Positions 24,159 to 34,973 are shown, counted from the first letter of the stretch. The stretch: 64,000 nt of DNA from JAABRB01 sp041617635 (GCA_041617635.1 JBFJOO010000005.1:1-64000); one strand, 5' to 3'. The notes: a model not told the origin generated them from the letters alone. Made by a program: numbers and translations.

Positions 24159-24611
24159 CTATTCGCGCGCTACGACCGACCCGTCGATGATGCGCACCTT
24201 CTCGCCGGCGGCATATCCGGGTTCGATCGGCTGCGAGATCGTTCGATACGAGCCGTCGTCCATCCGGATGGTCACCCGGTAGACGGTCTGGGTGCCCACG
24301 ACCCCGCGGACCGCGCCGCTCGCGACCTCGCCGGCTCTCGGCGTCCCACTCTTGATCTCCAGCATGCGCACCGATTCGACGGTGCCGCAGGTCCCGCAGA
24401 GCTGCGTCGCGGCCGCTCGCTCGGACCGCGGCACCGAGCGCGCCGCCTCGACCTGAATTTCGGCGCTCGGCTGCGCCTCCTGGGAGTTCTGCGAGCGAAC
24501 GAGCGGTGTGCGTCCCGCGAGGGCGCCGATGGCCACCAGACTCACGATCACCACCACTGCCGCGGCGCCGGCGACGAACGGATTGATCCGTTTCGTTTCG
24601 GTCTCGTCCAT
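24159..24611 (-). CDS. Membrane-anchored SlyB-like envelope protein without glycine zipper
   Basis: 150 aa. A short acidic/basic N-terminus (MDETETKRINPF) is followed by one transmembrane segment (about residues 13-35), then a linker. The C-terminal part matches the SlyB/glycine-zipper 2TM envelope family at its ends: CGTCGTVESVRMLEIKSG, and YRVTIRMDDGSYRTISQ with YAAGEKVRIIDG. The central glycine-zipper hairpin that defines the family is nearly absent; only about 18 residues (RAGEVASGAVRGVVGTQ) replace it. ATG 24611 is chosen because longer frames lack an anchor. Function unknown; envelope role inferred. Confidence 0.65.
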   Translation of the reverse strand: MDETETKRINPFVAGAAAVVVIVSLVAIGALAGRTPLVRSQNSQEAQPSAEIQVEAARSVPRSERAAATQLCGTCGTVESVRMLEIKSGTPRAGEVASGAVRGVVGTQTVYRVTIRMDDGSYRTISQPIEPGYAAGEKVRIIDGSVVARE

Positions 24612-24903
24612 GACTGCGGACTCCTCAGCAAGCGCGCATCGGGCGCGCCACGTCAGCGCTAGCGCAACGTGCGTGCCAGAAGCATGTTTTCTTTTTTGCT
24701 CAAAGGCTTGCGAGAAGTCCGCGCGCGCGGCCGCCCACCGCGCTGTCGCCATGTCCCGACGCGCCGCAGGCGCTCCCTACCCAGGAGCCCGGTCATTCAG
24801 CAAGTTGCGCTGTCGCTGGCGGACGACAGACCGCGCATCACGTGCCTCGCAACGCGCGCGCGGCGCCGCGCGTCGCGTCAGGCAAGCAGCCGGTACGTGT
24901 GCA

Positions 24904-25221
24904 CTAATTCGCTTTTTGCGGGCTGCAATAGTCGAAGCCGTCTTGCCAGCCCACGCTGTACTGCCCGCTGACCTTGGATCGTGCGTCGGCTTGCCCCGCG
25001 CGCGCCGCAGCGCACCCATCGGTGAAGCCGCGCCGGAACTCGGGCGGAAAGCCGGACAGATTGATGGCGCGCGTCACGGTATCGGGGTCCTCGGCCCCGG
25101 GCCGGACCGGTCCGGTCGCCCCGCAGGCGGCGAGCGCAAGTGCCGCGGCCACCAGAACGCCGGCGCGCGCGCGACGCGAACGGCGGGCAATCCGACCGCG
25201 GAACATGTCGTGCGAACGCAT
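24904..25221 (-). CDS. Small lipoprotein, hypothetical
   Basis: 105 aa. A basic n-region, hydrophobic core and lipobox (LALAACG) predict an outer-membrane lipoprotein. The mature part has three more cysteines (GCAAARAG, DYCSPQ) and motifs FPPEFRRGFTDGC and YSVGWQDGFDYC, which suggest a repeated xxGWxDG/FxDGC-type unit. Not recognised. It starts 2 bp after the glrR stop, so it is probably the last gene of the GlrK/QseG/GlrR operon. Confidence 0.7.
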   Translation of the reverse strand: MRSHDMFRGRIARRSRRARAGVLVAAALALAACGATGPVRPGAEDPDTVTRAINLSGFPPEFRRGFTDGCAAARAGQADARSKVSGQYSVGWQDGFDYCSPQKAN

Positions 25222-25223
25222 GC

Positions 25224-26599
<1,376 letters not shown>

Positions 26600-26603
<4 letters not shown>

Positions 26604-27112
26604 TGCTTGGCCGGCGGCGCCGGCTGTCCTCGCTCTATGATTGTCCGTTCGACTGCGCGCAGCGCATCGAGTTGCTCCCTGAGCTGCTCCGCGCGCGCGC
26701 GCGCCTTCGCGCGCTCCTCGATCTGCCCGTGCAGCATCGCGCCCAGCTGGCGCAGCCGGTCGGCCGACGGCCCGGACCGGGATAAGGGCTCCAGCAGGCT
26801 CGTCGCGCGCACGTCGTCCTGAAAAGGCGTGCCGGGCATGCACGCCAGCAGCGCGACGCGGATGCGATTGTAGGGAGTGGGGTCGCGCGAAAACGTCTGG
26901 CCCGCGCTCGCATACTCGCGCCGCTGGTCTTCGGGCTGCATGGCGGCGACCCGGCTGTAGTAGCCGAGGAGGTCGGAGACCTGCTTCGCGTCGTCGGAAA
27001 TGGTGATCTCGCGCACGACCGGCGGCGCGGTCGGCGGCGCAGTGCACGCCGCAGGAACGAGCGCCACGACGCACCAGAGGAGCACGCGGCACGCACGCCG
27101 ACCAGGATTCAC
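26600..27112 (-). CDS. QseG-like lipoprotein between kinase and regulator
   Basis: 170 aa, predicted outer-membrane lipoprotein: signal CRVLLWCVVALVPAAC with lipobox cysteine, then a helical region (YYSRVAAMQPEDQRREY) and a long charged coiled coil at the C-terminus (QIEERAKARARAEQLREQL). In enterobacteria QseG activates the kinase GlrK from the outer membrane; the same position and type suggest the same role. GTG 27112 overlaps the kinase stop as GTGA, and its own stop overlaps glrR as ATGA, so the three are translationally coupled. Confidence 0.8.
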
Positions 27113-28560
27113 GCAACGCCCTCGCCGATCGGCAGCTTGACCCGGAAATGGGCGCCGGCGGAAGCGTCGACAAGCTCGATCGTGCCTTCGTGCGCGCGCA
27201 CCAGCTCCTGCGTGATGGCGAGCCCGAGGCCGCTGCCCTGAACCCGCTCGCCCGGCGCCCGTTCGCCGCGAAAGAACCAGTCGAACACCTTCTCGCGGTT
27301 CTCGCGCGCGACGCCCGGGCCGCGATCGATCACGTCGACGCACGCGGCGCCATCCGATTGCGAGACCTCGATCGTGATCGTGCCGCCCTCGGGCGAGTGC
27401 TTGACCGCGTTCGACACGAGATTGTCAAGCAACGTGCGCAACTTGGCGCGATCGGCGAACACCGGCGTCGGGTACGCCGCCACTTCCAGCTTGATCGAGC
27501 GTGCGGCGGCCGCGAGCTTGTGGGCGTCGGCCACCGCCCGCGCGACGTCTGCGACGTCCAGCTGCTTGCGGTCGAGCTGACCGATCGCGGCCACCGTCCG
27601 CTGATAATCCAGGAGATCCTCGATCAGGCGCTGCAGCTGCGCGCCGTTCGCCTGGAGTATCGAGACGATCTCCCGCTGCTGCGCGGAAAGCGCTCCGGCA
27701 GTTCCGTCCGCGAGCAGTTCCGCGCCCTCGCGCAGCGCCGTGAGCGGCGTTTTGAGCTCGTGGGACACGTGGCGCAGGAATCGCAACTTCTGCTCCTCTA
27801 GGGCGATCAACCGACGGCGCAGCCATTCGAGCTGAGCGCCGAGATACTCGAGATCCCGCGGCCCGTGGACCCGGATCGGGGCGGTGAACTCCGCCGCACC
27901 GAGCTGGCGGATCGCACGATCCACCTGTCCGATCGGCCGGGCGATGAGAAACGCGAACAGCGCTGCGATCAGGAGGCCGAGCAGCAGGGCGGCGTAGAGC
28001 TGCAGATACAGCAGGCGCTGCGTATCCGCGGCCGAATCGCGCACGCGGTTGACCTCCCGGTCGATCAACAGGGTCGACTCGTTCAGCACCGCCTTCGCCA
28101 TTTCCGAAAGGTCGACGTAGCCGCGCACGAGTTGCGCGCGCTCGGCGGGCGGGCCGAGCAGTTTGCCGAGCCGCTCGAAGAGCGCCTGCTCCCAGTCGAT
28201 CGTGCGATTCAGCGCTGCCAGCTGCGTCTCGTCGAGCGGCAGCAGCGACAGCTCGCTGGTGGTGAGCTTGAAATTAGCGCGAATCTTCATGTAGTCCACG
28301 AGCACGCCCGAGTCGTCGAGAATCACGTACTGGCGCACGATACGCTCCATGGACAGCGCCTGCTCCATCAGGAGCCGGGAGCCGCGCGCCGCCTGCGCGG
28401 CCTGGTCGATCGTGCTCTCGCTTTGGCGCGCCAGGTCCTGGACCGACAACGCCGCGTTGACGAGCGCCAGCACCAACGGAGCCGCCACCACGGCGAAGCC
28501 GATCGCGAGCAGCCGCAGCAACGATCGCGGGTAATATCGATGCGAGTGTCCGAGCCGCAT
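27109..28560 (-). CDS. glrK: Sensor histidine kinase, GlrK/QseE-like
   Basis: 483-aa membrane sensor. TM1 at about 13-40, a helical periplasmic domain to about 185, TM2 about 186-208 followed by a HAMP linker (ARPIGQVDRAIRQL). Dimerisation helix holds the phosphorylated His267 (RHVSHELKTPLTAL). The ATPase domain shows N, G1 and G2 boxes (LLDNLVSNAVKHSPEGG, VIDRGPGV, GSGLGLAITQELVRAHEG). First gene of the coupled kinase-lipoprotein-regulator operon; divergent from folA. Confidence 0.88.
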   Translation of the reverse strand: MRLGHSHRYYPRSLLRLLAIGFAVVAAPLVLALVNAALSVQDLARQSESTIDQAAQAARGSRLLMEQALSMERIVRQYVILDDSGVLVDYMKIRANFKLTTSELSLLPLDETQLAALNRTIDWEQALFERLGKLLGPPAERAQLVRGYVDLSEMAKAVLNESTLLIDREVNRVRDSAADTQRLLYLQLYAALLLGLLIAALFAFLIARPIGQVDRAIRQLGAAEFTAPIRVHGPRDLEYLGAQLEWLRRRLIALEEQKLRFLRHVSHELKTPLTALREGAELLADGTAGALSAQQREIVSILQANGAQLQRLIEDLLDYQRTVAAIGQLDRKQLDVADVARAVADAHKLAAAARSIKLEVAAYPTPVFADRAKLRTLLDNLVSNAVKHSPEGGTITIEVSQSDGAACVDVIDRGPGVARENREKVFDWFFRGERAPGERVQGSGLGLAITQELVRAHEGTIELVDASAGAHFRVKLPIGEGVA

Positions 28561-28673
28561 TGCCGCTCTGTCGGGACGTCTGCGGTCCCGCCCTATAATG
28601 CCGGCGTCATGATACAGGGGACTCCGCGCAAGCGTCCGGATGGCGCCCGGCCGCCCCGAGCGAGATTCGGCTA

Positions 28674-29180
28674 GTGCCCCGCATCACTCTTGTCGCGGCG
28701 CTCGCCCGCAACCGCGTGATCGGACAGCGGAACGAGCTTCCCTGGCGCCTGCCTGAGGATCTGCGCCGGTTCAAGGCCCTGACCTTGCGTCATCCCGTGA
28801 TCATGGGCCGCAGGACCCATGAGTCGATTCTCGGCACACTCGGACGTCCGCTCCCGGAACGGCTCAACATCGTCGTCACCCGGACAGCGGACTACGCGGC
28901 ACCGGGATGCATCGTTGCCGCGTCGCTCGATGCCGCGTTCGCCGCCGCCGCGTCGGCAGTTGAGGTCTTCGTGATTGGCGGCGCGGAGGTCTACCGTGCA
29001 GCGCTTCCCCGCGCGCACCGGCTCCACCTCACCGAGATCGACGCCGACTTCGATGGCGACGCATTGTTCCCGGATCTGCCGCCGGGTGCCTGGCGGGAGG
29101 TTTCGCGCGAGGCGCGTCCGCCCGGCGCCGAATTCGCGCACGCGTATGCGTTTGTCGTCTATGAGCGGGTCTCCGGCTAA
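28674..29180 (+). CDS. folA: Dihydrofolate reductase
   Basis: Reduces dihydrofolate to tetrahydrofolate with NADPH. 168 aa, starting at GTG 28674 (VPRITLVAALARNRVIG). Family motifs: LPWRLPEDLRRFKALTL, HPVIMGRRTHESI, RPLPERLNIVVTR, and FVIGGAEVYRAALP. Its TAA stop abuts the stop of the convergent thioesterase with no spacer. It balances thyA at 22169. Confidence 0.96.
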   Translation: MPRITLVAALARNRVIGQRNELPWRLPEDLRRFKALTLRHPVIMGRRTHESILGTLGRPLPERLNIVVTRTADYAAPGCIVAASLDAAFAAAASAVEVFVIGGAEVYRAALPRAHRLHLTEIDADFDGDALFPDLPPGAWREVSREARPPGAEFAHAYAFVVYERVSG

Positions 29181-29642
29181 CTAGCCCGACCGAGGCGCAT
29201 CCGGTCGATCGTGCAGGCACATCAGCGTCTGCAGGCCGTACGCGCAGGACTTCGCGGCGCCGCTTTTCACGGCCAGCACTTCCAGCTCGCAGATCGTGAG
29301 CGAGCGCCCGGACTTCTTGACCCGCCCGATTGCGACGAGCGTGTCCCCTTCGGCCGGCGCGACCAGGTTCATCTTGTACTCGACCGTGAGCACTGAACTG
29401 CCCGCCGGAAACAGCGTGTATCCCGCATAGCCTCCGGCGGAGTCCGCTATCGTGCTCGTGACGCCGGCATGGAAGAAGCCATGCTGCTGCGTCAGGTCGG
29501 CGCGGTACGGCAGCTCGATCTCGACGCGCCCGGGCTCGACTCGGGTCATCCGCGCGCCGATGAGGCGCATGATTCCCTGCCGTTCGAAGCTCGCGCGGAC
29601 ACGCGTCGCGTATTCCGGATCGGGGGCGGTAAACAGGGTCAT
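29181..29642 (-). CDS. PaaI-family acyl-CoA thioesterase
   Basis: 153-aa single hotdog-fold thioesterase. The core QQHGFFHAGVTSTIADSAGGYA holds the usual catalytic Asp and HGG-like region, followed by SVLTVEYKMNLVAPA. Members hydrolyse phenylacetyl-CoA or other acyl-CoAs, usually as tetramers; the substrate here is unknown. Convergent with and touching folA. Confidence 0.85.
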   Translation of the reverse strand: MTLFTAPDPEYATRVRASFERQGIMRLIGARMTRVEPGRVEIELPYRADLTQQHGFFHAGVTSTIADSAGGYAGYTLFPAGSSVLTVEYKMNLVAPAEGDTLVAIGRVKKSGRSLTICELEVLAVKSGAAKSCAYGLQTLMCLHDRPDAPRSG

Positions 29643-29845
29643 CCAGCTGTCCTCGGGGCCGCCGTGCGCAAGGATTCCACAGTATCACCGGGCGCCTGCG
29701 TTCGTGAAGTAGGCGGTCCCGGCAGCGGCCAAGCACAGCCCGGTCCTCAGAGACGGCCAAGAAGATTTCCGCGCAAGAACCGGAGTGCGGCGCGCAGAAC
29801 GCTCGCGTATGCTCGCCGCTGCCGCGTTTTCCGGAACCGCATTCG

Positions 29846-30706
29846 ATGTCCCTGCGCGACACCTTGCTGCTCGTCGGGCTGGCCGCCGTCTGGGGCGCAT
29901 CGTTCATCTTCCTGCGCATTGCCGCGCCGAGCTTCGGCGCGCTCGCGCTCGCCGAGTTGCGCGTGCTGCTCGCCGGGATCGCGCTGCTCGCCTACGCAGT
30001 CGCCTTCGGGCGTAGCCTGCCGCGACTCGCGGACTGGCGAGCGCATCTGATGATCGGCGCGTTCAACTCCGGCATCCCTTTCGCGCTGTTTGCGTTCGCC
30101 GCGCTCCACATCGGCGCCTCGTACATGGCGGTGCTCAACGCCACGAGCCCGCTGTTCGGGGCGCTCTTCGGCGTGGCGCTCGGCCGCGAGCAGATCGGCG
30201 CGGGCAAGATCGTCGGGATGCTGCTCGGCATTGCCGGCGTCGCGCTGCTCGTCGGGCTCGGCCCGATCGCCGTGACGGGCTGGACGCTGGCGGCCGCAGC
30301 CGCGTCGCTCGCCGCCTCGGCCTGCTACGGATTCGCCGGCCATCAGGCCAAGATTCAGGGAGCGGCCATGTCGCCGCTCGCCCTGGCGCTCGGCAGCCAG
30401 CTGGGCGCCGCGGCGGTGCTCGCCCCGCCCACGCTCTTCGCGCTGCCGAGCGCGCTACCGCCATCGAATGCCCTGGCGAGCGTTGCCGTGCTCGCCCTCG
30501 TCTGCACGGCCGCGGCCTACCTCGCATACTTTCGCCTGATCGTGCGCATCGGACCGGTGCGCGCGCTCACCGTGACGTTTCTGATTCCGGTGTTCGGCCT
30601 GCTGTGGGGAGCGGTGTTTCTCGGCGAGCAGATCACTGCGAGCATGATCGCGGGCTGCGCAACCGTGCTCGTCGCAACGCGGCTGGTGCTCCGCGCGGAG
30701 CGCTGA
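29846..30706 (+). CDS. EamA/DMT-family transporter
   Basis: 286-aa inner-membrane protein with about ten helices and two EamA repeats. Signatures include LVGLAAVWGASFIFLRIAA at the start, LNATSPLFGALFGVALGRE ending the first repeat, and FLIPVFGLLWGAVFLGEQIT ending the second. Such proteins export metabolites or amino acids; no substrate can be assigned. Convergent with dcd. Confidence 0.86.
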   Translation: MSLRDTLLLVGLAAVWGASFIFLRIAAPSFGALALAELRVLLAGIALLAYAVAFGRSLPRLADWRAHLMIGAFNSGIPFALFAFAALHIGASYMAVLNATSPLFGALFGVALGREQIGAGKIVGMLLGIAGVALLVGLGPIAVTGWTLAAAAASLAASACYGFAGHQAKIQGAAMSPLALALGSQLGAAAVLAPPTLFALPSALPPSNALASVAVLALVCTAAAYLAYFRLIVRIGPVRALTVTFLIPVFGLLWGAVFLGEQITASMIAGCATVLVATRLVLRAER

Positions 30707-30717
30707 GCGCGAGAAAT

Positions 30718-30771
30718 TCAGGCTATTCGCGGGAGGGTCACCCCTTGCTGACCTTGATGGGATCGACCGCG
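30718..30771 (-). pseudogene. Duplicated 3' end of dcd (17-codon remnant)
   Basis: A second copy of the dcd 3' end lies 106 bp beyond the real one, in the same orientation. Read in the dcd frame it gives RGRSHQGQQGVTLPRIA then TGA, against RGGKYQGQQGVTLPRMA then TAG in dcd. The best-matching DNA core is 34 nt with two mismatches (30724-30757 against 30830-30863). It has no start or upstream coding. It could be the scar of a gene duplication or a leftover attachment-site duplication. Confidence 0.75.
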
Positions 30772-30823
30772 GGCCTCGCAAGCACCCGATTGGCCCGCAG
30801 ACACACCATCCATCTCGGATGCG

Positions 30824-31393
30824 CTAAGCCATTCGCGGGAGGGTCACCCCCTGCTGACCCTGATATTTACCCCCGCGGTCCTTGTACGACGTCTCGCAGA
30901 CCTCGTCGGACTCGAAGAAGATCACCTGGGCCACACCCTCGTTCGCGTAGATCTTCGCCGGCAGCGGCGTGGTGTTGGAGAACTCGAGCGTGACGTAGCC
31001 CTCCCACTCGGGCTCGAACGGGGTCACGTTGACGATGATGCCGCAGCGCGCGTAAGTCGATTTTCCGAGGCAGATCGTCAGCACGTTGCGCGGAATTCTG
31101 AAGTACTCGACCGTGCGCGCGAGCGCGAACGAGTTGGGCGGGATGATGCAGACATCGCCCCGGAAATCGACGAACGACTTCGCGTCGAAGTCCTTCGGGT
31201 CCACGATCGTGGAGTTGATGTTCGTAAAGATCTTGAAGTCCGGCGAGCAGCGAATGTCGTAGCCGTAGCTCGAGGTGCCGTACGACACGACCTTGCGACC
31301 TTCCACCGACTTGACCTGCCCGGGCTCGAAGGGCTCGATCATGCGGTGCTCCTCCGCCATCCGGCGGATCCACTTGTCGGACTTGATGCTCAC
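30824..31393 (-). CDS. dcd: dCTP deaminase
   Basis: Deaminates dCTP to dUTP, feeding thymidylate synthesis. 189 aa, trimeric dUTPase-related fold: MSIKSDKWIRRMAEEHRMIEPF, YGTSSYGYDIRCSPDF, LGKSTYARCGIIVNVTP with the catalytic Arg, and LEFSNTTPLPAKIYANEG with the catalytic Glu. The C-terminus GQQGVTLPRMA closes the active site in the family. Convergent with the EamA gene; a copy of its 3' end lies downstream. Confidence 0.96.
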   Translation of the reverse strand: MSIKSDKWIRRMAEEHRMIEPFEPGQVKSVEGRKVVSYGTSSYGYDIRCSPDFKIFTNINSTIVDPKDFDAKSFVDFRGDVCIIPPNSFALARTVEYFRIPRNVLTICLGKSTYARCGIIVNVTPFEPEWEGYVTLEFSNTTPLPAKIYANEGVAQVIFFESDEVCETSYKDRGGKYQGQQGVTLPRMA

Positions 31394-31413
31394 GCGATCC
31401 TCCCCCGAAACGA

Positions 31414-31439
31414 CGACGGCGCCTGCTGCGGCGCCGTCG
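31414..31439 (-). promoter_or_regulatory. 10-bp hairpin just upstream of dcd
   Basis: A perfect 10-bp stem (CGACGGCGCC/GGCGCCGTCG) with a 6-nt loop sits 21 bp before the dcd start, in its presumed leader. It has no T-run. It may end the mrp transcript or influence dcd translation. Confidence 0.4.
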
Positions 31440-31634
31440 CATCTTCGGAATGTGTCCGTCGTCCAGATATCACAAGCGCGATTGTACGGGTTTCAGTGAC
31501 CGCGGCGACCCATGGCGAAGCTCATCCAGGATTCCGTCCGACGCCGGGCAATCCTCGGCACTTCCCGCCCAACTGTTGAGCGGCGCCGCGCCAGCGGCGT
31601 CCGCTCCAACAAGCGGCGCTGCCACGCCCCGCTC

Positions 31635-32723
31635 TCAGGTGTTCTGAATGACTATATTCGGAAACTTTCCGCTCATGTCTTTCTGCAGCTCCCCGATCTT
31701 CACCGCCACCCGCCGCGCGATCCGTCGATAGATCTCCGCCACGCGACCGTCCGGATCGGAGACGACGGTCGGCTTGCCCGAGTCGGCCTGCTCGCGGATG
31801 CTCATGTCGAGGGGCAGCGCGCCGAGAAACTCGGCCCCGTAGTCCTTGCACATCCGCTCGGCTCCGCCGGAGCCGAAGATCGACTCCTCGTGGCCGCAGT
31901 TCGAGCAGATGTGGATGGACATGTTCTCTACGATGCCGAGGATCGGGATGCCCACTTTCTCGAACATCTTGAGCCCCTTGCGCGCGTCGATGAGCGCGAT
32001 GTCCTGCGGCGTGGTGACGATCACCGCGCCGGTCACCGGCACCTTCTGCGCGAGCGTGAGCTGGATGTCTCCCGTGCCCGGCGGCAGGTCGACGACGAGA
32101 TAGTCGAGCGCGCGCCACCGGGTGTCCTTCAGAAGCTGCTCGAGCGCCTGGGTCACCATCGGTCCGCGCCACACCATGGGCGTGTCGACGTCGATCAGGA
32201 ATCCGATCGAGCTCGCCTGGATGCCGTGGCCGGTCATCGGCTCGAGGCTCTTGCCGTCGCGCGACTCCGGTCGCCCGGTGATGCCGAGCATCGTCGGCTG
32301 GGAGGGCCCGTAGATGTCGGCATCGAGCATGCCGACCGACGCGCCCTCCGCGGCAAGCCCGAGCGCGAGATTCACGGCGGTGGTGGATTTCCCGACGCCG
32401 CCCTTTCCCGACGCGATCGCGATGATGTTCTTGACCTCCGGCACCAGCTTGACGCCGCGCTGGACGGCGTGCGAAACGATCTTCGAGCGGACCGTCACGT
32501 TCGCCGCCCGGACGCCGGGTACGGCACGCAGCCGGTCGCCGACCAGCTTGCGGATCAGGTCGAGCTGGCTCTTGCCGGGATAGCCGAGCTCGATCTCGAG
32601 CGACACATCCGCGTCGGTCACCTTGAGGTTCTTGATCGAGCGTGTGGTGACGAAGTCCTTGTCGGTGTTCGGGTCGACGACTTCCTTCAATGCGGCTTGA
32701 ACGTCCTGTTCGGTGATTCCCAT
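31635..32723 (-). CDS. apbC: Iron-sulfur cluster carrier ATPase Mrp/ApbC
   Basis: Cytoplasmic P-loop scaffold/carrier for [4Fe-4S] clusters, 362 aa from ATG 32723. N-terminal MIP18-like domain (VQAALKEVVDPNTDKDFV), deviant Walker A SGKGGVGKST, switch regions MLDADIYGPSQPTML and VVDLPPGTGDIQL, and the cluster-binding C-x2-C (HICSNCGHEE). It is divergent from metG, a common arrangement in proteobacteria. Confidence 0.95.
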   Translation of the reverse strand: MGITEQDVQAALKEVVDPNTDKDFVTTRSIKNLKVTDADVSLEIELGYPGKSQLDLIRKLVGDRLRAVPGVRAANVTVRSKIVSHAVQRGVKLVPEVKNIIAIASGKGGVGKSTTAVNLALGLAAEGASVGMLDADIYGPSQPTMLGITGRPESRDGKSLEPMTGHGIQASSIGFLIDVDTPMVWRGPMVTQALEQLLKDTRWRALDYLVVDLPPGTGDIQLTLAQKVPVTGAVIVTTPQDIALIDARKGLKMFEKVGIPILGIVENMSIHICSNCGHEESIFGSGGAERMCKDYGAEFLGALPLDMSIREQADSGKPTVVSDPDGRVAEIYRRIARRVAVKIGELQKDMSGKFPNIVIQNT

Positions 32724-32873
32724 GATGTTCTCTGGAGAGGACTGCAAGGCGACACGCCCATTCGTCCGTTGACCGATGTGCGATCGCAAACGGAAAGCGT
32801 ATTAGTGTAGCAAAGGCGCCCCTGCCGCTAAACCACGCTAAAATCACGGGTTTAGAGCATCTGATCGCTTCGA

Positions 32874-34973
32874 ATGCCGCGCCGCATCCTCGTCACGTCC
32901 GCCCTGCCCTACGCCAACGGCGCGATCCATCTCGGCCACCTGGTCGAGTACATCCAGACCGACATCTGGGTGCGCTTCCAGAAGCTGCGCGGGCACGAGG
33001 TGCACTACGTGTGCGCCGACGACACCCACGGCACGCCGATCATGCTGCGCGCGGAGCAGGACGGAATCGCCCCCGAGCAGCTGATCGCGCGCGTGTTCGA
33101 GGAGCACACGCGCGACTTTGCCGGCTTCCTGGTCGATTTCGACAACTACTACAGCACGAACTCGCCCGAGAACCGCGCATTCTGCGAGGACATCTACGGC
33201 GCGCTCGAGAAGAACGGGCTCATCGCACGCCGCTCGGTCGAGCAGTTCTACGACCCGGTCAAGGCGATGTTCCTGCCCGACCGGTATATCCGCGGCCAGT
33301 GCCCGAAATGCGGCGCGAAGGACCAGTACGGTGATTCGTGCGAGGTCTGCGGGACCACCTATTCACCGACCGATCTGATCGAGCCGTATTCGGTGGTGTC
33401 GGGCGCCAAGCCGGTGCGCAAGGCCTCCGAGCACTACTTCTTCAAACTGTCGGACCCGCGCTGCCAACAGTTCCTGAAGCGGTGGACCCGGTCGGGAACC
33501 CTGCAGCCCGAGGCGGCGAACAAGATGGACGAGTGGTTCGGCGCCGGACTGCAGGACTGGGACATTTCGCGCGACCCGCCCTACTTCGGGTTCCCGATCC
33601 CCGGCACCGACGGCCGGAAGTTCTTCTACGTCTGGCTCGACGCTCCGGTGGGCTATTTCGCGAGCTTTCGCAACTACTGCGACAAGCGCGTGGCAGCCGG
33701 TCGGCCGATCGATTGCGATGCGTTCCTGCGTCCGGGCGGCGCGACCGAGATGGTTCACTTCATCGGCAAGGACATCCTCTACTTTCACGCGCTCTTCTGG
33801 CCCGCGATGCTGGAGCACTCCGGCTATCGCACGCCATCGAGCGTCTTCGCGCACGGATTCCTCACCGTGAACGGCGAGAAGATGTCGAAGTCGCGCGGCA
33901 CGTTCATCACCGCAGAGAGCTACCTCGCGCTCGGGTTGAATCCGGAATGGCTGCGCTATTACTACGCGGCCAAGCTCAATAGCACGATGGAGGACATCGA
34001 CCTCAATCTCGATGACTTCGTCGCGCGGGTCAATTCCGATCTCGTCGGGAAGTACGTCAACATCGCGAGCCGCGCCGCCGGTTTCATCCACAAGCACTTC
34101 GGCGGCAAGCTCGCGCCGGAGATCGACGCGACCGCATTCGCAACCGAATTTCCCGGGCTGCTCGCCGGCGTCGACGTGGCGGCGGAAGCCTACGAGCGTC
34201 GTGAGTACGGCAAGTGCCTGCGCATGATCATGCAGGGCGCCGAGAACGTTAACCAGTACTTCGACCGGCGGCAGCCGTGGTCGCTCGCGAAGGATCCTGC
34301 GCAGCATGCGACGCTGCAGCAGGTCTGCTCGACCGCGCTGAACGCCTTTCGGCTGCTCACGCTCTTCCTGAAGCCCGTGCTGCCGCGGCTCGCGGCAGAT
34401 GTCGAGGCGTTCCTGGCGATTCCGCCGCTCACCTGGGCAGACGCCGGGAAACTGCTCCCGGGCGGGCACGCGATCCGCCCCTACCGGCACCTGATGGGCA
34501 GACTCGAGCCCCAGCAGATCGACGCGCTGGTCGCGGCCAACCGGGAATCCAGAGCCGCGCCGGCGCCCGCCGTCACCCCGCATTCGCAGCAGCGGCACGC
34601 GGAGCACCAGGCGCATGCGAGTCAGGAGACGCCACCGCCGACGTTGGGCACCATCGCGATCGACGACTTCGCGAAGGTGGATCTGCGCGTCGCCCGGATC
34701 GTCAGGGCCGAGCACGTCGACGGCGCGGAGAAGCTCCTCAAGCTGACGCTCGACATCGGCGCCGGGACCCGCACCGTGTTCGCCGGCATCAAGAGCGCGT
34801 ACGACCCGGCAAGCCTCGAAGGCCGCTACACCGTGATGGTGGCGAACCTCGCGCCACGCAAGATGCGCTTCGGGACCTCCGAGGGCATGGTGCTCGCCGC
34901 GTCGGGCGACGGCCCGGGAATTTTCCTGATCGGCCCGGACTCGGGCGCCAGCCCGGGAATGAAGGTCAAGTAG
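32874..34973 (+). CDS. metG: Methionyl-tRNA synthetase
   Basis: Charges tRNA-Met. 699 aa, the long bacterial form. HIGH-type motif ANGAIHLGHLVEY; zinc knuckle with CPKCGAK and CEVCGTTY; KMSKS motif GEKMSKSRGTF; C-terminal EMAP/Trbp-like tRNA-binding domain from about residue 595 (IDDFAKVDLRVARIV) for dimerisation. Start at ATG 32874 (PRRILVTSALPYANG). Confidence 0.97.
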   Translation: MPRRILVTSALPYANGAIHLGHLVEYIQTDIWVRFQKLRGHEVHYVCADDTHGTPIMLRAEQDGIAPEQLIARVFEEHTRDFAGFLVDFDNYYSTNSPENRAFCEDIYGALEKNGLIARRSVEQFYDPVKAMFLPDRYIRGQCPKCGAKDQYGDSCEVCGTTYSPTDLIEPYSVVSGAKPVRKASEHYFFKLSDPRCQQFLKRWTRSGTLQPEAANKMDEWFGAGLQDWDISRDPPYFGFPIPGTDGRKFFYVWLDAPVGYFASFRNYCDKRVAAGRPIDCDAFLRPGGATEMVHFIGKDILYFHALFWPAMLEHSGYRTPSSVFAHGFLTVNGEKMSKSRGTFITAESYLALGLNPEWLRYYYAAKLNSTMEDIDLNLDDFVARVNSDLVGKYVNIASRAAGFIHKHFGGKLAPEIDATAFATEFPGLLAGVDVAAEAYERREYGKCLRMIMQGAENVNQYFDRRQPWSLAKDPAQHATLQQVCSTALNAFRLLTLFLKPVLPRLAADVEAFLAIPPLTWADAGKLLPGGHAIRPYRHLMGRLEPQQIDALVAANRESRAAPAPAVTPHSQQRHAEHQAHASQETPPPTLGTIAIDDFAKVDLRVARIVRAEHVDGAEKLLKLTLDIGAGTRTVFAGIKSAYDPASLEGRYTVMVANLAPRKMRFGTSEGMVLAASGDGPGIFLIGPDSGASPGMKVK

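Noticed and set aside
30707..30823. Integrated mobile element between the two dcd tails
   Set aside because: Only about 50 bp separate the copies, with no integrase or other gene. The duplication is reported without claiming an element.
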